In this document: positions 7,514 through 15,683 of the stretch, piece by piece
Layout: each line of letters opens with the position of its first letter
How positions within the stretch are numbered: position 1 is the stretch's first letter
NCBI GenBank assembly: GCA_945878745.1
Contig: CAMDVY010000012.1
Location: 1 to 18,079 of the forward strand
Direction of reading: 5' to 3'
Length of the DNA stretch: 18,079 bases
Origin: Klebsiella pneumoniae
GTDB taxonomy: Bacteria > Pseudomonadota > Gammaproteobacteria > Pseudomonadales > Azotimanducaceae
Program-made: the position numbers and the translations under genes
The notes under the pieces: model-generated
Told to the model about the DNA's origin: nothing
The model's database searches: none
What the model saw: the letters and a program-made list of their open reading frames with translations, nothing else

Positions 7514-8446
7514 TCAACCGACCGCTGTATGCCACTCCGGATGCGTCGATACACGACCCCGCACCTGATCGAAGTATGCCGTCTGCAATTGCTCCGTAAT
7601 CGGACCACGCCGACCGGTCCCGACCTGGCGCCCGTCGACTTCTCGAATCGGCAGGACCTCCGCCGCAGTACCGGTAAAAAATGCTTCGTCGGCGATGTAC
7701 ACCTCGTCACGTGTGATCCGCCGTTCGCGCACTTCGAGTCCTGCGTCACGAGCGAGTGTGAACACCGTGTTGCGGGTGATGCCGTCCAGACAGGACGTGA
7801 GCTCCGGGGTATGCAGAACACCATTACGAACGATGAAGATGTTTTCACCGCTGCCTTCGGCAACGCAGCCTTCCGGATCGAGCAGCATGGCTTCATCACA
7901 TCCGGATTCGAGTGCTTCGTGCAGCGCCAGAATCGAATTGGTGTAGTTGCCGATGGCCTTCGCCTTGCACATGGTGATGTTGACGTGATGACGTGTGTAG
8001 GACGAGGTACGAACCTTGATGCCACGCTCCCGCGAGTCCGGGTCCATGTAGTTCGGCCAGGCCCAGGCTGCAATCGCCGTTCGCACGGAGAGTCCCTGCG
8101 CGCGCAGCCCCATGGCTTCACTGCCTAGAAACACCAGTGGACGCAGATAACCTTCCTTCAGATCGTTGGCACGCAGCACTTCGCAATGCGCCTGGTTGAT
8201 TTCATCCTGCGTGAACGGAATTTTCAGCCCGAGAATATGGGCCGACTTGAAGAGTCGGTCGGTGTGTTCGTCCAGCCGGAAGACCTGCGGACCACGCGCC
8301 GTGTCGTAACACCGCACACCTTCGAATACACCAACACCGTAGTGCAGTGAATGGGTAAGGACATGTACCTTGGCATCACGCCAGGGCACCAGTTTTCCGT
8401 CCTGCCAGATGAATCCATCCCGGTCGGCAAAATTCGGCTGAGTCAT
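7514..8446 (-). CDS. ilvE: Branched-chain amino acid aminotransferase (IlvE)
   Basis: This 310-residue fold-type IV PLP enzyme catalyses the last, reversible transamination in leucine, isoleucine and valine synthesis with glutamate as amino donor, in the cytoplasm. Characteristic parts are HSLHYGVGVFEGVRCY (32-47), the PLP lysine K163 in KAKAIGNYTNSIL, EGSGENIFIVRNG, and the second PLP-phosphate region TRNTVFTLARD. Length is normal (E. coli 309). The ATG at 8446 matches the usual N-terminus (NFADRDGFIWQDGKLVPW). The gene lies between glnE and waaF, as in Pseudomonas. Its 75-bp leader holds two abutting hairpins. Its partner ilvD is on the opposite strand about 7 kb away. Confidence 0.97.
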   Translation of the reverse strand: MTQPNFADRDGFIWQDGKLVPWRDAKVHVLTHSLHYGVGVFEGVRCYDTARGPQVFRLDEHTDRLFKSAHILGLKIPFTQDEINQAHCEVLRANDLKEGYLRPLVFLGSEAMGLRAQGLSVRTAIAAWAWPNYMDPDSRERGIKVRTSSYTRHHVNITMCKAKAIGNYTNSILALHEALESGCDEAMLLDPEGCVAEGSGENIFIVRNGVLHTPELTSCLDGITRNTVFTLARDAGLEVRERRITRDEVYIADEAFFTGTAAEVLPIREVDGRQVGTGRRGPITEQLQTAYFDQVRGRVSTHPEWHTAVG

Positions 8447-8476
8447 CGTGAAATATTCTCGTTCTGTTTGGATGTT

Positions 8477-8511
8477 GGCAGCTTGTTTTCGGGCTGCCGT
8501 CCCGCAGGGAC
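8477..8511 (-). promoter_or_regulatory. Two abutting hairpins in the glnE-ilvE spacer
   Basis: Read on the minus strand, GTCCC-TGC-GGGAC (8511-8499) is followed with no gap by GGCAGC-N10-GCTGCC (8498-8477). Both stems are perfect. No run of T follows either stem, so neither is a standard intrinsic terminator. They lie 11 bp after the glnE stop and 30 bp before the ilvE start. They could protect the glnE mRNA end, dampen read-through, or fold an ilvE leader. No leader peptide rich in Ile/Leu/Val codons is visible in the 75 bp. Confidence 0.45.
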
Positions 8512-8521
8512 ATCGGCGGCT

Positions 8522-11227
8522 TCAGGCGAACAAGCTGTTCCACGTACCTCTGACCACTTCTTCATGATCGCGCAACAGGCGGGCTGCCCGATCCCCATCC
8601 GGCAGGTCCAGCGCCCGCCGATGTTCCTCGGCGCGCAGCGCAAGATAGGCCGCCGTCAGTGCACTCGCGGTGGTCTGTGGCAGCACTCCACACGCAGCCG
8701 CGACTTCGAGAATTCGTACATTGTCCGGAAATTCAGCGAGTTGCGGGTGTTCGTGGGCGTGCGCAAGGACGAGGTATTGCACCATAAATTCAATATCGAC
8801 GATACCGCCAGCGCTGCGCTTGAGATCGGCCTCGACCTGCTGGTGGTTTTGCATGCGGGCCCGCATGGCCACGACTTCTTTTTTCAACGTGTCCTGATCA
8901 CGTGCCTGCCGAAGCAGATCAAGTCGGATCGCTTCAAATCGGGCACGCAAACCCGGATCACCGGCCACACTGCGGGTTCGCACCAGCGCCTGGTGCTCCC
9001 AGGTCCAGGCCCGATTCTCCTGATAGGTCACAAAGCCGGCCAGACTGGTGACCATGGTGCCGGCGTTGCCCGAGGGGCGCAGGCGAGTATCGATGGGATA
9101 CAGCGCCCCGAGATAGGTGTTGGCCGTGAGTATGTGCAGCAGCCGACGGGCCAGCCGTTGCAGCATCGCGGCCTGGTCCGGTTCGAAATCATGCAGAAAG
9201 ACGAGGTCGAGGTCAGAGTCAGGTCCGAGTTCAAGCCCACCCAGCTTGCCATAGCCAATGATGATGAATGGCCGGTCGGTAGGACCGTCACAGTCCTGCC
9301 AGGCCATTTCCAGGGCCTCCTGCAGCAGCGCTTCGGCAAGAAAGGTGTAGTAGTCACTGATCCGCATCAACGGCAGTCGCTCCCGCAGCTCCGCCAGGGC
9401 AATCCGAAAACCGTACTGTTCCCGAAACTCGCGCAGGATATCGAGCCGGCGCTCTGCATCTGCGGAACTCACCAACCCAAGGCGCTCGGAAATCGCCGAA
9501 CGCAGCGTTGCCGTGCCCGGCAACTCATCGATGTCACGATCATCCAGCAGCGCATCCATGTGCATGGGGTGTGCACACAGCCGCTCACCCACCCATCGGC
9601 TGCGGCCGACCAGATCCACCAGCATTCGTCGCGCCGAAGGATTTTCGTACAGCAGGGCCAGATACGCTGATCTTCGCAGCACCGAGCGCAGGATCGGGAC
9701 GAGTCGGACCAGCAACGACCCTGCGTCCGCGCGACCCCGCAGATCCTCAAGCAGCGCCGGCAGGAGCGCGTCCAGTCGCTCACGGCCTTCGTGGCCAACA
9801 CTGGACCGATCCCTCGCGGACTTGAGCGCGGTCAGCTCATGCGTTGCCAGGTCTGGCTCTCCCAGGGCAAAGGCAGCAACACTGATATCGACGGCGTCCC
9901 ACGGCACGGCTACGGACGCCGTGCCGCTTGGCGCAATCACGCCCTGGAAAAAAGTCAGCACGCGGGATCGGTGCTGATCCAGCACCACCATCAGGCTGGG
10001 AACGTCGCCAAAACCCATCATGGAGGCGACCAACGCCTGTTCCCCAGGATCATCGGGAATCGTCTGCGTCTGCTGATCTGCGATCGCCTGGAGACTATGT
10101 TCCAGATCACGCAGAAACACGTAGGCGCGACGCAGTCCATCCACCGCTGCTGGATCAACGTGACCGAGCTTCGCAAGCTCCGGCAACGCATTCAGCAGAG
10201 CAGGTTGACGACACGCATGCTGACGCCCACCCCAGACCAGCTGCATGACCTGCACGCCAAACTCGACCTCCCTGATACCACCAGGACCCAGCTTGATGTT
10301 ATTCGGGCCGTGCTGTTCTGCCTGGATGCGCGCCTTCATTTCGCGCAGCGCCTGGACCGCGCCGAAGTCGAGGTACCGGCGATACACAAACGGCACCAGC
10401 CGGCTCAACATCTGGTCACCCGCCACACGATCACCCGCACACGCACGGGCCTTGATGAACGCGTAACGCTCCCAATCCCGACCCTGGGTTTCGAAGTAGG
10501 CTTCCATGGCATCGAAGTGCATCACCAGCGGGCCACTCTCGCCCCACGGCCGCAGGCGTAGATCTGTGCGATAGACAAATCCGTCTGCCGTCACGGGATC
10601 GAGGAGATCAACGAGCATCTGCGCCAGTCGCACAAAAAACTGCTGGCAGGTTTTACCTTCGCTGGTGGTGCCGCTCTCCGGGTAGGCCAGCACCAGATCC
10701 ACATCGGAAGACAGATTCAACTCACGCGCACCTAATTTGCCGAGCGCAAACACGGTCAGCCGCATGGGTACACCTGCTTCACTGACCGGCTCGCCAAATC
10801 CACGTGTCGCCGTCAGCGTCCGATGACACCAGTCCAGCGCAGCGTCGATAAACATGTCCGCCAGTGCCGCCGCCGACTCAACCACCTCTGCGTATGCAGC
10901 AACACCGGCGATGTGCCGATGGAGGAGATGAAACTGGGCGCAGTTGCGAGCCTGCCTCAGAAAACGCTTGACCGAAGGGATATCACTGGTCGCAGCCAGC
11001 GCCTTCGTGATGGTCAGGCGAATCGCTTCAACGTCGATGGGCTTGTCAAACGATGGGAGCGTTTGCCTGACCCAATCAGGATCGACACTGGCAATGTGCG
11101 ACGCAAACCGGGACAGTGCCAGAGTGCGAATCAAACCAGGTGTGAGCGGCAGGCCGAACTCGCCGCAGCGTTTGGCGCCTTGTTGATGCAGCGCTTCGCT
11201 CAGCGGCAGGAGCTGCCGTTCAACCAT
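8522..11227 (-). CDS. glnE: Bifunctional glutamine synthetase adenylyltransferase/adenylyl-removing enzyme (GlnE)
   Basis: GlnE attaches AMP to, and removes it from, a tyrosine on glutamine synthetase in response to PII and glutamine. The 901-residue protein (E. coli 946) has both nucleotidyltransferase domains. The N-terminal adenylyl-removing site is FALGKLGARELNLSSDVDLV (about 160-179, with D175 and D177), followed by TDLRLRPWGESGPLV, RDWERYAFIKAR and IKLGPGGIREVEF. The C-terminal adenylylating site is GYGKLGGLELGPDSDLDLVF near 653-675, followed by DTRLRPSGNAGTMV and ADLKRSAGGIVDIEFMVQY. The ATG overlaps the end of the upstream ATPase gene by 8 bp (ATGGTTGA), so the two are translationally coupled. 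No domain is missing; the protein is at the short end for the family. Confidence 0.97.
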   Translation of the reverse strand: MVERQLLPLSEALHQQGAKRCGEFGLPLTPGLIRTLALSRFASHIASVDPDWVRQTLPSFDKPIDVEAIRLTITKALAATSDIPSVKRFLRQARNCAQFHLLHRHIAGVAAYAEVVESAAALADMFIDAALDWCHRTLTATRGFGEPVSEAGVPMRLTVFALGKLGARELNLSSDVDLVLAYPESGTTSEGKTCQQFFVRLAQMLVDLLDPVTADGFVYRTDLRLRPWGESGPLVMHFDAMEAYFETQGRDWERYAFIKARACAGDRVAGDQMLSRLVPFVYRRYLDFGAVQALREMKARIQAEQHGPNNIKLGPGGIREVEFGVQVMQLVWGGRQHACRQPALLNALPELAKLGHVDPAAVDGLRRAYVFLRDLEHSLQAIADQQTQTIPDDPGEQALVASMMGFGDVPSLMVVLDQHRSRVLTFFQGVIAPSGTASVAVPWDAVDISVAAFALGEPDLATHELTALKSARDRSSVGHEGRERLDALLPALLEDLRGRADAGSLLVRLVPILRSVLRRSAYLALLYENPSARRMLVDLVGRSRWVGERLCAHPMHMDALLDDRDIDELPGTATLRSAISERLGLVSSADAERRLDILREFREQYGFRIALAELRERLPLMRISDYYTFLAEALLQEALEMAWQDCDGPTDRPFIIIGYGKLGGLELGPDSDLDLVFLHDFEPDQAAMLQRLARRLLHILTANTYLGALYPIDTRLRPSGNAGTMVTSLAGFVTYQENRAWTWEHQALVRTRSVAGDPGLRARFEAIRLDLLRQARDQDTLKKEVVAMRARMQNHQQVEADLKRSAGGIVDIEFMVQYLVLAHAHEHPQLAEFPDNVRILEVAAACGVLPQTTASALTAAYLALRAEEHRRALDLPDGDRAARLLRDHEEVVRGTWNSLFA

Positions 11228-13031
11228 GTGAGATGGGGACCACGCGCAGCACTTCGTTGATGGTGGTCAGGCCGGCGCCTACTTTCTGGGCGCCTGCCAG
11301 ACGCAGGGTGCGCATGCCTTCTTTCATGGCCTGACGTCGCATGCTGTCAACATCAGCCGCATCCTTGATCTGCTCTTGCAAGGACTCGGTGAGCGTCATC
11401 ACTTCATACAGTCCAATTCGGCCGTAAAATCCGGTATCGCGACACTCCAGACAACCAACCGGCGCACACACGCGTTGTGGTGCCTTCACCTTGAAAGGAC
11501 GCGTGAGCAATTGCCAGGCGGCCTCATCCACCGGTTCTTCAGCCTTGCAATGGGGACACAGCGTACGCACCAGGCGTTGTGCCATCACGCCTAGCACGGT
11601 CGCCTTGATCATGTAACTCGGCAGCCCCAGATCAAGCAGACGTGTCACCGCTGTCGGCGCGTCATTGGTGTGCAGCGTGGAAATCACCAGGTGGCCCGTC
11701 AGCGCAGCCTGAATTGCCATTTCGGCGGTTTCCAGATCACGAATTTCGCCGACCATGATGATGTCCGGATCCTGACGAAGCAGTGCACGCACACCATCTG
11801 CGAAGCCAACATCGATGTTGTGCTGCACCTGCATCTGGTTGAACTGCGGCTCCACCATTTCGATCGGATCCTCAATGGTGCAGACGTTGACCTCAGGCGT
11901 TGCCAGTTGCTTGAGTGTTGAATACAGCGTGGTCGTTTTGCCTGAGCCGGTTGGGCCGGTCACCAGCACAATGCCATTGTTGGCCTGGGTCATGCCCTGC
12001 CAGCGCGAGAGATCGTCGCCCACCAGACCGAGTTCCTGGAAGTTTCGCAGCAGCACGTCGGGATCGAAGATCCGCATCACCATCTTCTCGCCAAACGCAG
12101 TCGGCAGGGTCGACAGTCGCAATTCCACTTCGTCGCCATTCGCACGTTTGGTCTTGATGCGACCGTCCTGCGGACGTCGCTTCTCTGCAACGTCCATCCG
12201 GCCCAGGATCTTCAGTCGACTGACGACTGCGGTATTGACCGCCGGCGGCAATTCATAAACCGGGTGCAGCACACCATCGATGCGGAACCGGATATTGCCC
12301 TTGTCTCGCCGCGGCTCGATGTGAATGTCACTGGCGCGTTGTTCGAATGCGTAGTTGAGCAACCAGTCGACGATGTTCACGACGTGGGAGTCGTTGGCAT
12401 CCGGCGACTTCATCTGCCCGAGTTCGAGCAGTTGCTCGAGGTTGGTTACGGCAGATACTTCCAGCCCGGCTTCCGATGCTTTCGCAACCGAGCGGGCCAT
12501 GGTGTAAAACTCGAGCATGTACCGGGCGATATCGGCCGGATTCGCAACCACCCGCTTGATGCGCCGACCTCGCAGGGTCTGCGTCAGCATGCCTTCCCAC
12601 TGGAACATGAACGGCTGACCGCTGGCGATGCAAACGGTGTCTTCGGCCACCTCGACAACGAGGATGTTATGCCGCTGCGCAAACGCATACGACATGACCT
12701 CGGTGACTGCCGTCACGTTGATTTTCAGCGGGTCAATTCGCAGGTAAGGCTGCGCAGCTTTGGCCGCCAGCCAGATGGTCAAAGTGTCCAGGTCCAGTTT
12801 GGAGCCAGGTCGACTGCGGTTCTCGTATTCCCGGGCAGCCACGATTTCGATTGGATGCAGGGATAACTCGCGCTTGGTTCGCGGTGCAATGAGGATGTCT
12901 TCTGCCTGTCGACGGCTGATGAACCCCTCGCCAACCAGGTCATCCAGTAACCCGGGCAGGTCGATCCGCCGCTCATCCGGTAGCGGTGCAAACCTGACTT
13001 TGCCGGGTTTCACATCCTGGGTTTCAGCCAC
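11220..13031 (-). CDS. GspE/PilB-like secretion or pilus assembly ATPase, no partner genes nearby
   Basis: This is a type II secretion/type IV pilus hexameric ATPase of 603 residues (family usually 500-600). With numbering from GTG 13031, it has an N-terminal MshEN/GspE-N-like region (about 20-175), ASDIHIEPRR (233-242), Walker A GPTGSGKTTT (359-368), Walker B DPDIIMVGE (421-429), a histidine box GHLVISTLHTND (446-457) and a zinc-type CPHC...GCLEC pair (C492, C495, C527, C530). All catalytic motifs are intact. I prefer GTG at 13031 because GAAGGA (13043-13038) sits 6 bases before it. The TTG at 13037 is in frame but abuts that site. No gspD, F, G, pilC or pilA lies in the window. It heads the minus-strand block and overlaps glnE by 8 bp. 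GspE versus PilB cannot be settled from sequence alone. Confidence 0.9.
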   Translation of the reverse strand: MAETQDVKPGKVRFAPLPDERRIDLPGLLDDLVGEGFISRRQAEDILIAPRTKRELSLHPIEIVAAREYENRSRPGSKLDLDTLTIWLAAKAAQPYLRIDPLKINVTAVTEVMSYAFAQRHNILVVEVAEDTVCIASGQPFMFQWEGMLTQTLRGRRIKRVVANPADIARYMLEFYTMARSVAKASEAGLEVSAVTNLEQLLELGQMKSPDANDSHVVNIVDWLLNYAFEQRASDIHIEPRRDKGNIRFRIDGVLHPVYELPPAVNTAVVSRLKILGRMDVAEKRRPQDGRIKTKRANGDEVELRLSTLPTAFGEKMVMRIFDPDVLLRNFQELGLVGDDLSRWQGMTQANNGIVLVTGPTGSGKTTTLYSTLKQLATPEVNVCTIEDPIEMVEPQFNQMQVQHNIDVGFADGVRALLRQDPDIIMVGEIRDLETAEMAIQAALTGHLVISTLHTNDAPTAVTRLLDLGLPSYMIKATVLGVMAQRLVRTLCPHCKAEEPVDEAAWQLLTRPFKVKAPQRVCAPVGCLECRDTGFYGRIGLYEVMTLTESLQEQIKDAADVDSMRRQAMKEGMRTLRLAGAQKVGAGLTTINEVLRVVPISHG

Positions 13032-13063
13032 ACGCAATCCTTCGGGGCTAACGATCAGCAGTC

Positions 13064-13092
13064 AGTTAACTGGCACTGACCGCCTTTTGCAA
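13064..13092 (-). promoter_or_regulatory. Weak candidate promoter for the ATPase-glnE operon
   Basis: On the minus strand TTGCAA (13092-13087) and TTAACT (13069-13064) are 17 bp apart, matching the -35 and -10 consensus at 4 of 6 and 3 of 6 positions. The spacing is ideal but the -10 is poor. The -10 falls inside the 10-bp palindrome CAGTTAACTG (13063-13072), which is framed by GTCAG (13061-13065) and CTGAC (13076-13080). A regulator bound there could control the operon. No match to the enteric ARG box is seen in this divergent spacer. Confidence 0.25.
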
Positions 13093-13149
13093 GGCAGGCT
13101 GCCCCTGCACTTGCGGCAGATCACACAACCAGCACGTGCGTAAAACGCC

Positions 13150-13178
13150 TACAATTCATCTATCAACAGGACCTTTCC
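13150..13178 (+). promoter_or_regulatory. Possible -10 element and ribosome binding site of argE
   Basis: TACAAT (13150-13155) matches the sigma-70 -10 consensus at 5 of 6 positions, but no good -35 lies 16-18 bp upstream. ACAGGA (13165-13170) is a clear Shine-Dalgarno sequence 8 bases before TTG 13179 and decides that start. The promoter part is weak; the ribosome binding site is convincing. Confidence 0.35.
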
Positions 13179-14336
13179 TTGTCAAAGCCGATCCCAGAGT
13201 TTGAAACCATGCTGGCCGAGCTGGTTGCCTGTCCGTCGATCAGCTCGACCCAGGCCGATCTCGATCAGAGCAATCTGGGCGTCATCCATCGCCTGGCGAA
13301 CTGGCTGGAAGACCTGGGCTTCAGCACCGACGTGATTCCGTTGCCGGATAAACCCGGCAAAGGCAACCTGATCGCGCGACTGGGCACTGGCGAGGGAGGT
13401 CTGGTCCTTGCCGGACACACAGATACCGTTCCGTTCGATGCCCAGCTCTGGGCGGGCGACCCCTTTGAACTGCGCCAGACCGATGACGCCTGGTATGGTC
13501 TGGGCAGTTGCGACATGAAGGGGTTTTTTCCATTGGCCATGGCTGCAGCCTCGTCATTCAAGGCCAGTCAACTGAAAGCGCCACTGACCATCGTCGCCAC
13601 CTCCGACGAAGAAAGCTCCATGGCTGGCGCCCGATTTCTTGCGGCGCGTGGTGAGCCGAAGGCAACTTGCGCGATCATCGGTGAACCCACCGGCCTGACC
13701 CCGGTCTATGCGCACAAGGGCATCATGATGTTGTCCATCGGTTTGCAGGGCGCCTCCGGGCACTCATCCGATCCGAGCCTGGGCAACAACGCACTCGACG
13801 CCATGCACGGTGTGATGGGCGAACTCCTGCAGTTCAGACGTGAGTTGGCGGTTCGCTACCGCAACCCGGCTTTCCAGATCGATGTGCCCACCCTGAACCT
13901 GGGTTGTCTGCGCGCAGGGGACAACCCGAACCGGATCTGCGGCCATGCAGAACTGCAGATTGACCTGCGACTGCTACCGGGCATGCACATCGACGATATC
14001 TTCGAGGAACTGAGCAGCAGGGTTCAGCAGGTATCCCGGACGTTTGGCACGGCCTGCTGTATTACGCCTTTTTATCCGCCGCTGCCCGCCTTCGCCACGG
14101 ATCCAAAAGGTGATCTGGTGCAGACCCTGGCCCGCCTGAGCGGCCGTGCACCGCAGACGGTGGCATTTGGCACCGAGGGACCATTTTTTCAGAGCCTGGG
14201 CATGGAAACGGTGATATTCGGCGCGGGAAGTATCGATCAGGCCCATCAACCCGAAGAGTTTCTCAGCCGTGGGCACATACAGCCCGGCATAAACATCCTG
14301 ACCGGCGTCATCGAACGCTATTGCCTGAACGGGTAA
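13179..14336 (+). CDS. argE: Acetylornithine deacetylase (ArgE)
   Basis: ArgE hydrolyses N-acetylornithine to ornithine and acetate in the linear arginine pathway, in the cytoplasm. The 385-residue M20 metallopeptidase-fold protein (E. coli 383) has the di-zinc ligands and catalytic residues H80 and D82 (LAGHTDTVPFD), D112 (GLGSCDMKGF), E144/E145 (TSDEESSMAG), E169 (IIGEPTGL) and H356 (IDQAHQPEEF). The dimerisation domain contains GHSSDPSLGNNALDAM. The TTG start is supported by ACAGGA 8 bases upstream and by the N-terminus aligning with E. coli ArgE through LACPSIS- and LDQSN-like positions; the next ATG (13209) would cut into this region. It is the first gene of the plus-strand arg-ilvD group and is 39 bp from argA. 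DapE was considered, but the ArgE-type signature and the argA neighbour favour ArgE. Confidence 0.95.
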   Translation: MSKPIPEFETMLAELVACPSISSTQADLDQSNLGVIHRLANWLEDLGFSTDVIPLPDKPGKGNLIARLGTGEGGLVLAGHTDTVPFDAQLWAGDPFELRQTDDAWYGLGSCDMKGFFPLAMAAASSFKASQLKAPLTIVATSDEESSMAGARFLAARGEPKATCAIIGEPTGLTPVYAHKGIMMLSIGLQGASGHSSDPSLGNNALDAMHGVMGELLQFRRELAVRYRNPAFQIDVPTLNLGCLRAGDNPNRICGHAELQIDLRLLPGMHIDDIFEELSSRVQQVSRTFGTACCITPFYPPLPAFATDPKGDLVQTLARLSGRAPQTVAFGTEGPFFQSLGMETVIFGAGSIDQAHQPEEFLSRGHIQPGINILTGVIERYCLNG

Positions 14337-14375
14337 ACTCCCGCTCCGCTCGAACAAGCATCGGAAATATTGCAG

Positions 14376-15683
14376 GTGGATACACACATCTACAGCAGCT
14401 GGTTCCGGGACTCCACCCCGTACATCAGTGCCCATCGTCGCAAGACTTTTGTCGTGCTGCTCGGCGCTGATGCCATTGCACAGGCGAATCTCACCAACAT
14501 CGTGCATGACCTCGCGCTCCTGCAGACGCTGGGTGTGCGACTGGTGGTGGTACATGGCTGTCGCGAGCAGCTGGATGCAGAGCTCGCAGGGTCGACCTTC
14601 GTGTCCGGCAGACGCGTCACCGACGACGCCAGCATGGCGCACATCACGGGGGTCAACGGCCAGATCCGCAGTCAGATCGAAGCCTTGTTTTCAATGGGCC
14701 TGCCAGCCACACCCATGCATAACACCGATATCACGGTCGTGTCCGGCAACTTCATAACGGCACGCCCGATTGGCGTGATCGACGGTGTTGACCACCTCTT
14801 CACCGGCAAGGTGCGCAAAGTGCGCACCGGACAGTTGGCCGCTGTGCTCGAACATGGTGCCATCGCGTTGATCTCGCCACTGGGTTACTCGCCATCTGGA
14901 CAAGTCTTCAATCTGGCGGCAGCGGAGCTGGCGGCGGAAGTTGCCATTGCCTTGCACGCGGACAAGCTCATTACGTTTGATGCCTTGTCAAATCTGGTTG
15001 ATGCATCGGGCAAGCGCCGCAGCGGTGTGGCCCCGGGCGAAGTCGACACGCTGGTCGATGATCCAGCGCTGGGTGCCAACACTGCGGCGCACCTGCGTGC
15101 GCTTGGTCGTGCGGTTCGCAGCGGCGTCGGGCGGGGTCATCTCATCAGCTATCTCGATGACGGCGCCCTGCTGGCAGAACTGTTCACAGCAGCGGGCGTG
15201 GGGACACAGGTGAGTGAAGAACTGCGCGGCATGGTTCGTCGGGCGCGGGCAGCAGACGTAGCTGCGATTGTCGAAGTGATCCGTCCCATGGAAGAAACCG
15301 GCGCCCTGGTCAGACGTCCACGGGACCGACTGGAAGCCGAAATCGATCACTTCTTTGTCGCCGAAGTGGATGGCATCGTGGTCGGCACATGTGCCCTGTA
15401 CCCCCACGGCACCTCCGCTGAACTGGCTTGTGTTGCAGTGAAGGAGTCCTTTCAGAATCAGGCCGGTCTGCGTGTGGGCACCCATCTGGTCGAAGCCGCC
15501 GAGAGCGCTGCGGAAGCACTCGGGTTGCAACGACTGTTTGTGCTCACCACCCAAGCGCCACACTGGTTCGAAAGGCTGGGTTACCTGCCCGCAGGGGTCG
15601 ACGCCCTGCCTCCCGAAAAACAGAAATTCTATAACCTGCAGCGCAAGTCGAAAGTGCTGATCAAGATCCTGGAAAACGCATGA
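14376..15683 (+). CDS. argA: N-acetylglutamate synthase (ArgA)
   Basis: ArgA makes N-acetylglutamate from glutamate and acetyl-CoA, the first and arginine-inhibited step of arginine synthesis. The protein is about 435 residues (E. coli 443). The N-terminal amino-acid-kinase-like domain (about 15-280) starts DSTPYISAHRRKTFVVLLGADAI and includes LVVVHGCREQLDAEL, and it serves arginine sensing. The C-terminal GNAT domain (about 285-435) includes IRPMEETGALVRRPRDRLE, an acetyl-CoA loop near NQAGLRVGTHLVEA, LFVLTTQAPHWFERLGY and YNLQRKSKVL. I chose GTG 14376 because GGAA (14363-14366) is 9 bases upstream; TTG 14370 is also possible but only 3 bases away. The stop overlaps the ilvD ATG by 4 bp. Confidence 0.95.
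   Translation: MDTHIYSSWFRDSTPYISAHRRKTFVVLLGADAIAQANLTNIVHDLALLQTLGVRLVVVHGCREQLDAELAGSTFVSGRRVTDDASMAHITGVNGQIRSQIEALFSMGLPATPMHNTDITVVSGNFITARPIGVIDGVDHLFTGKVRKVRTGQLAAVLEHGAIALISPLGYSPSGQVFNLAAAELAAEVAIALHADKLITFDALSNLVDASGKRRSGVAPGEVDTLVDDPALGANTAAHLRALGRAVRSGVGRGHLISYLDDGALLAELFTAAGVGTQVSEELRGMVRRARAADVAAIVEVIRPMEETGALVRRPRDRLEAEIDHFFVAEVDGIVVGTCALYPHGTSAELACVAVKESFQNQAGLRVGTHLVEAAESAAEALGLQRLFVLTTQAPHWFERLGYLPAGVDALPPEKQKFYNLQRKSKVLIKILENA

Noticed and set aside
7471..8121. A 217-codon in-frame extension upstream of waaF on the minus strand
   Set aside because: It runs in another frame through ilvE, resembles no protein, and WaaF homology begins exactly at the ATG at 7470.
8351..9670. 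A 439-codon plus-strand open frame opposite ilvE and glnE
   Set aside because: It is antisense to two clear genes, has no recognisable motif, and is rich in Gln/Arg/His as expected for a high-GC shadow frame.
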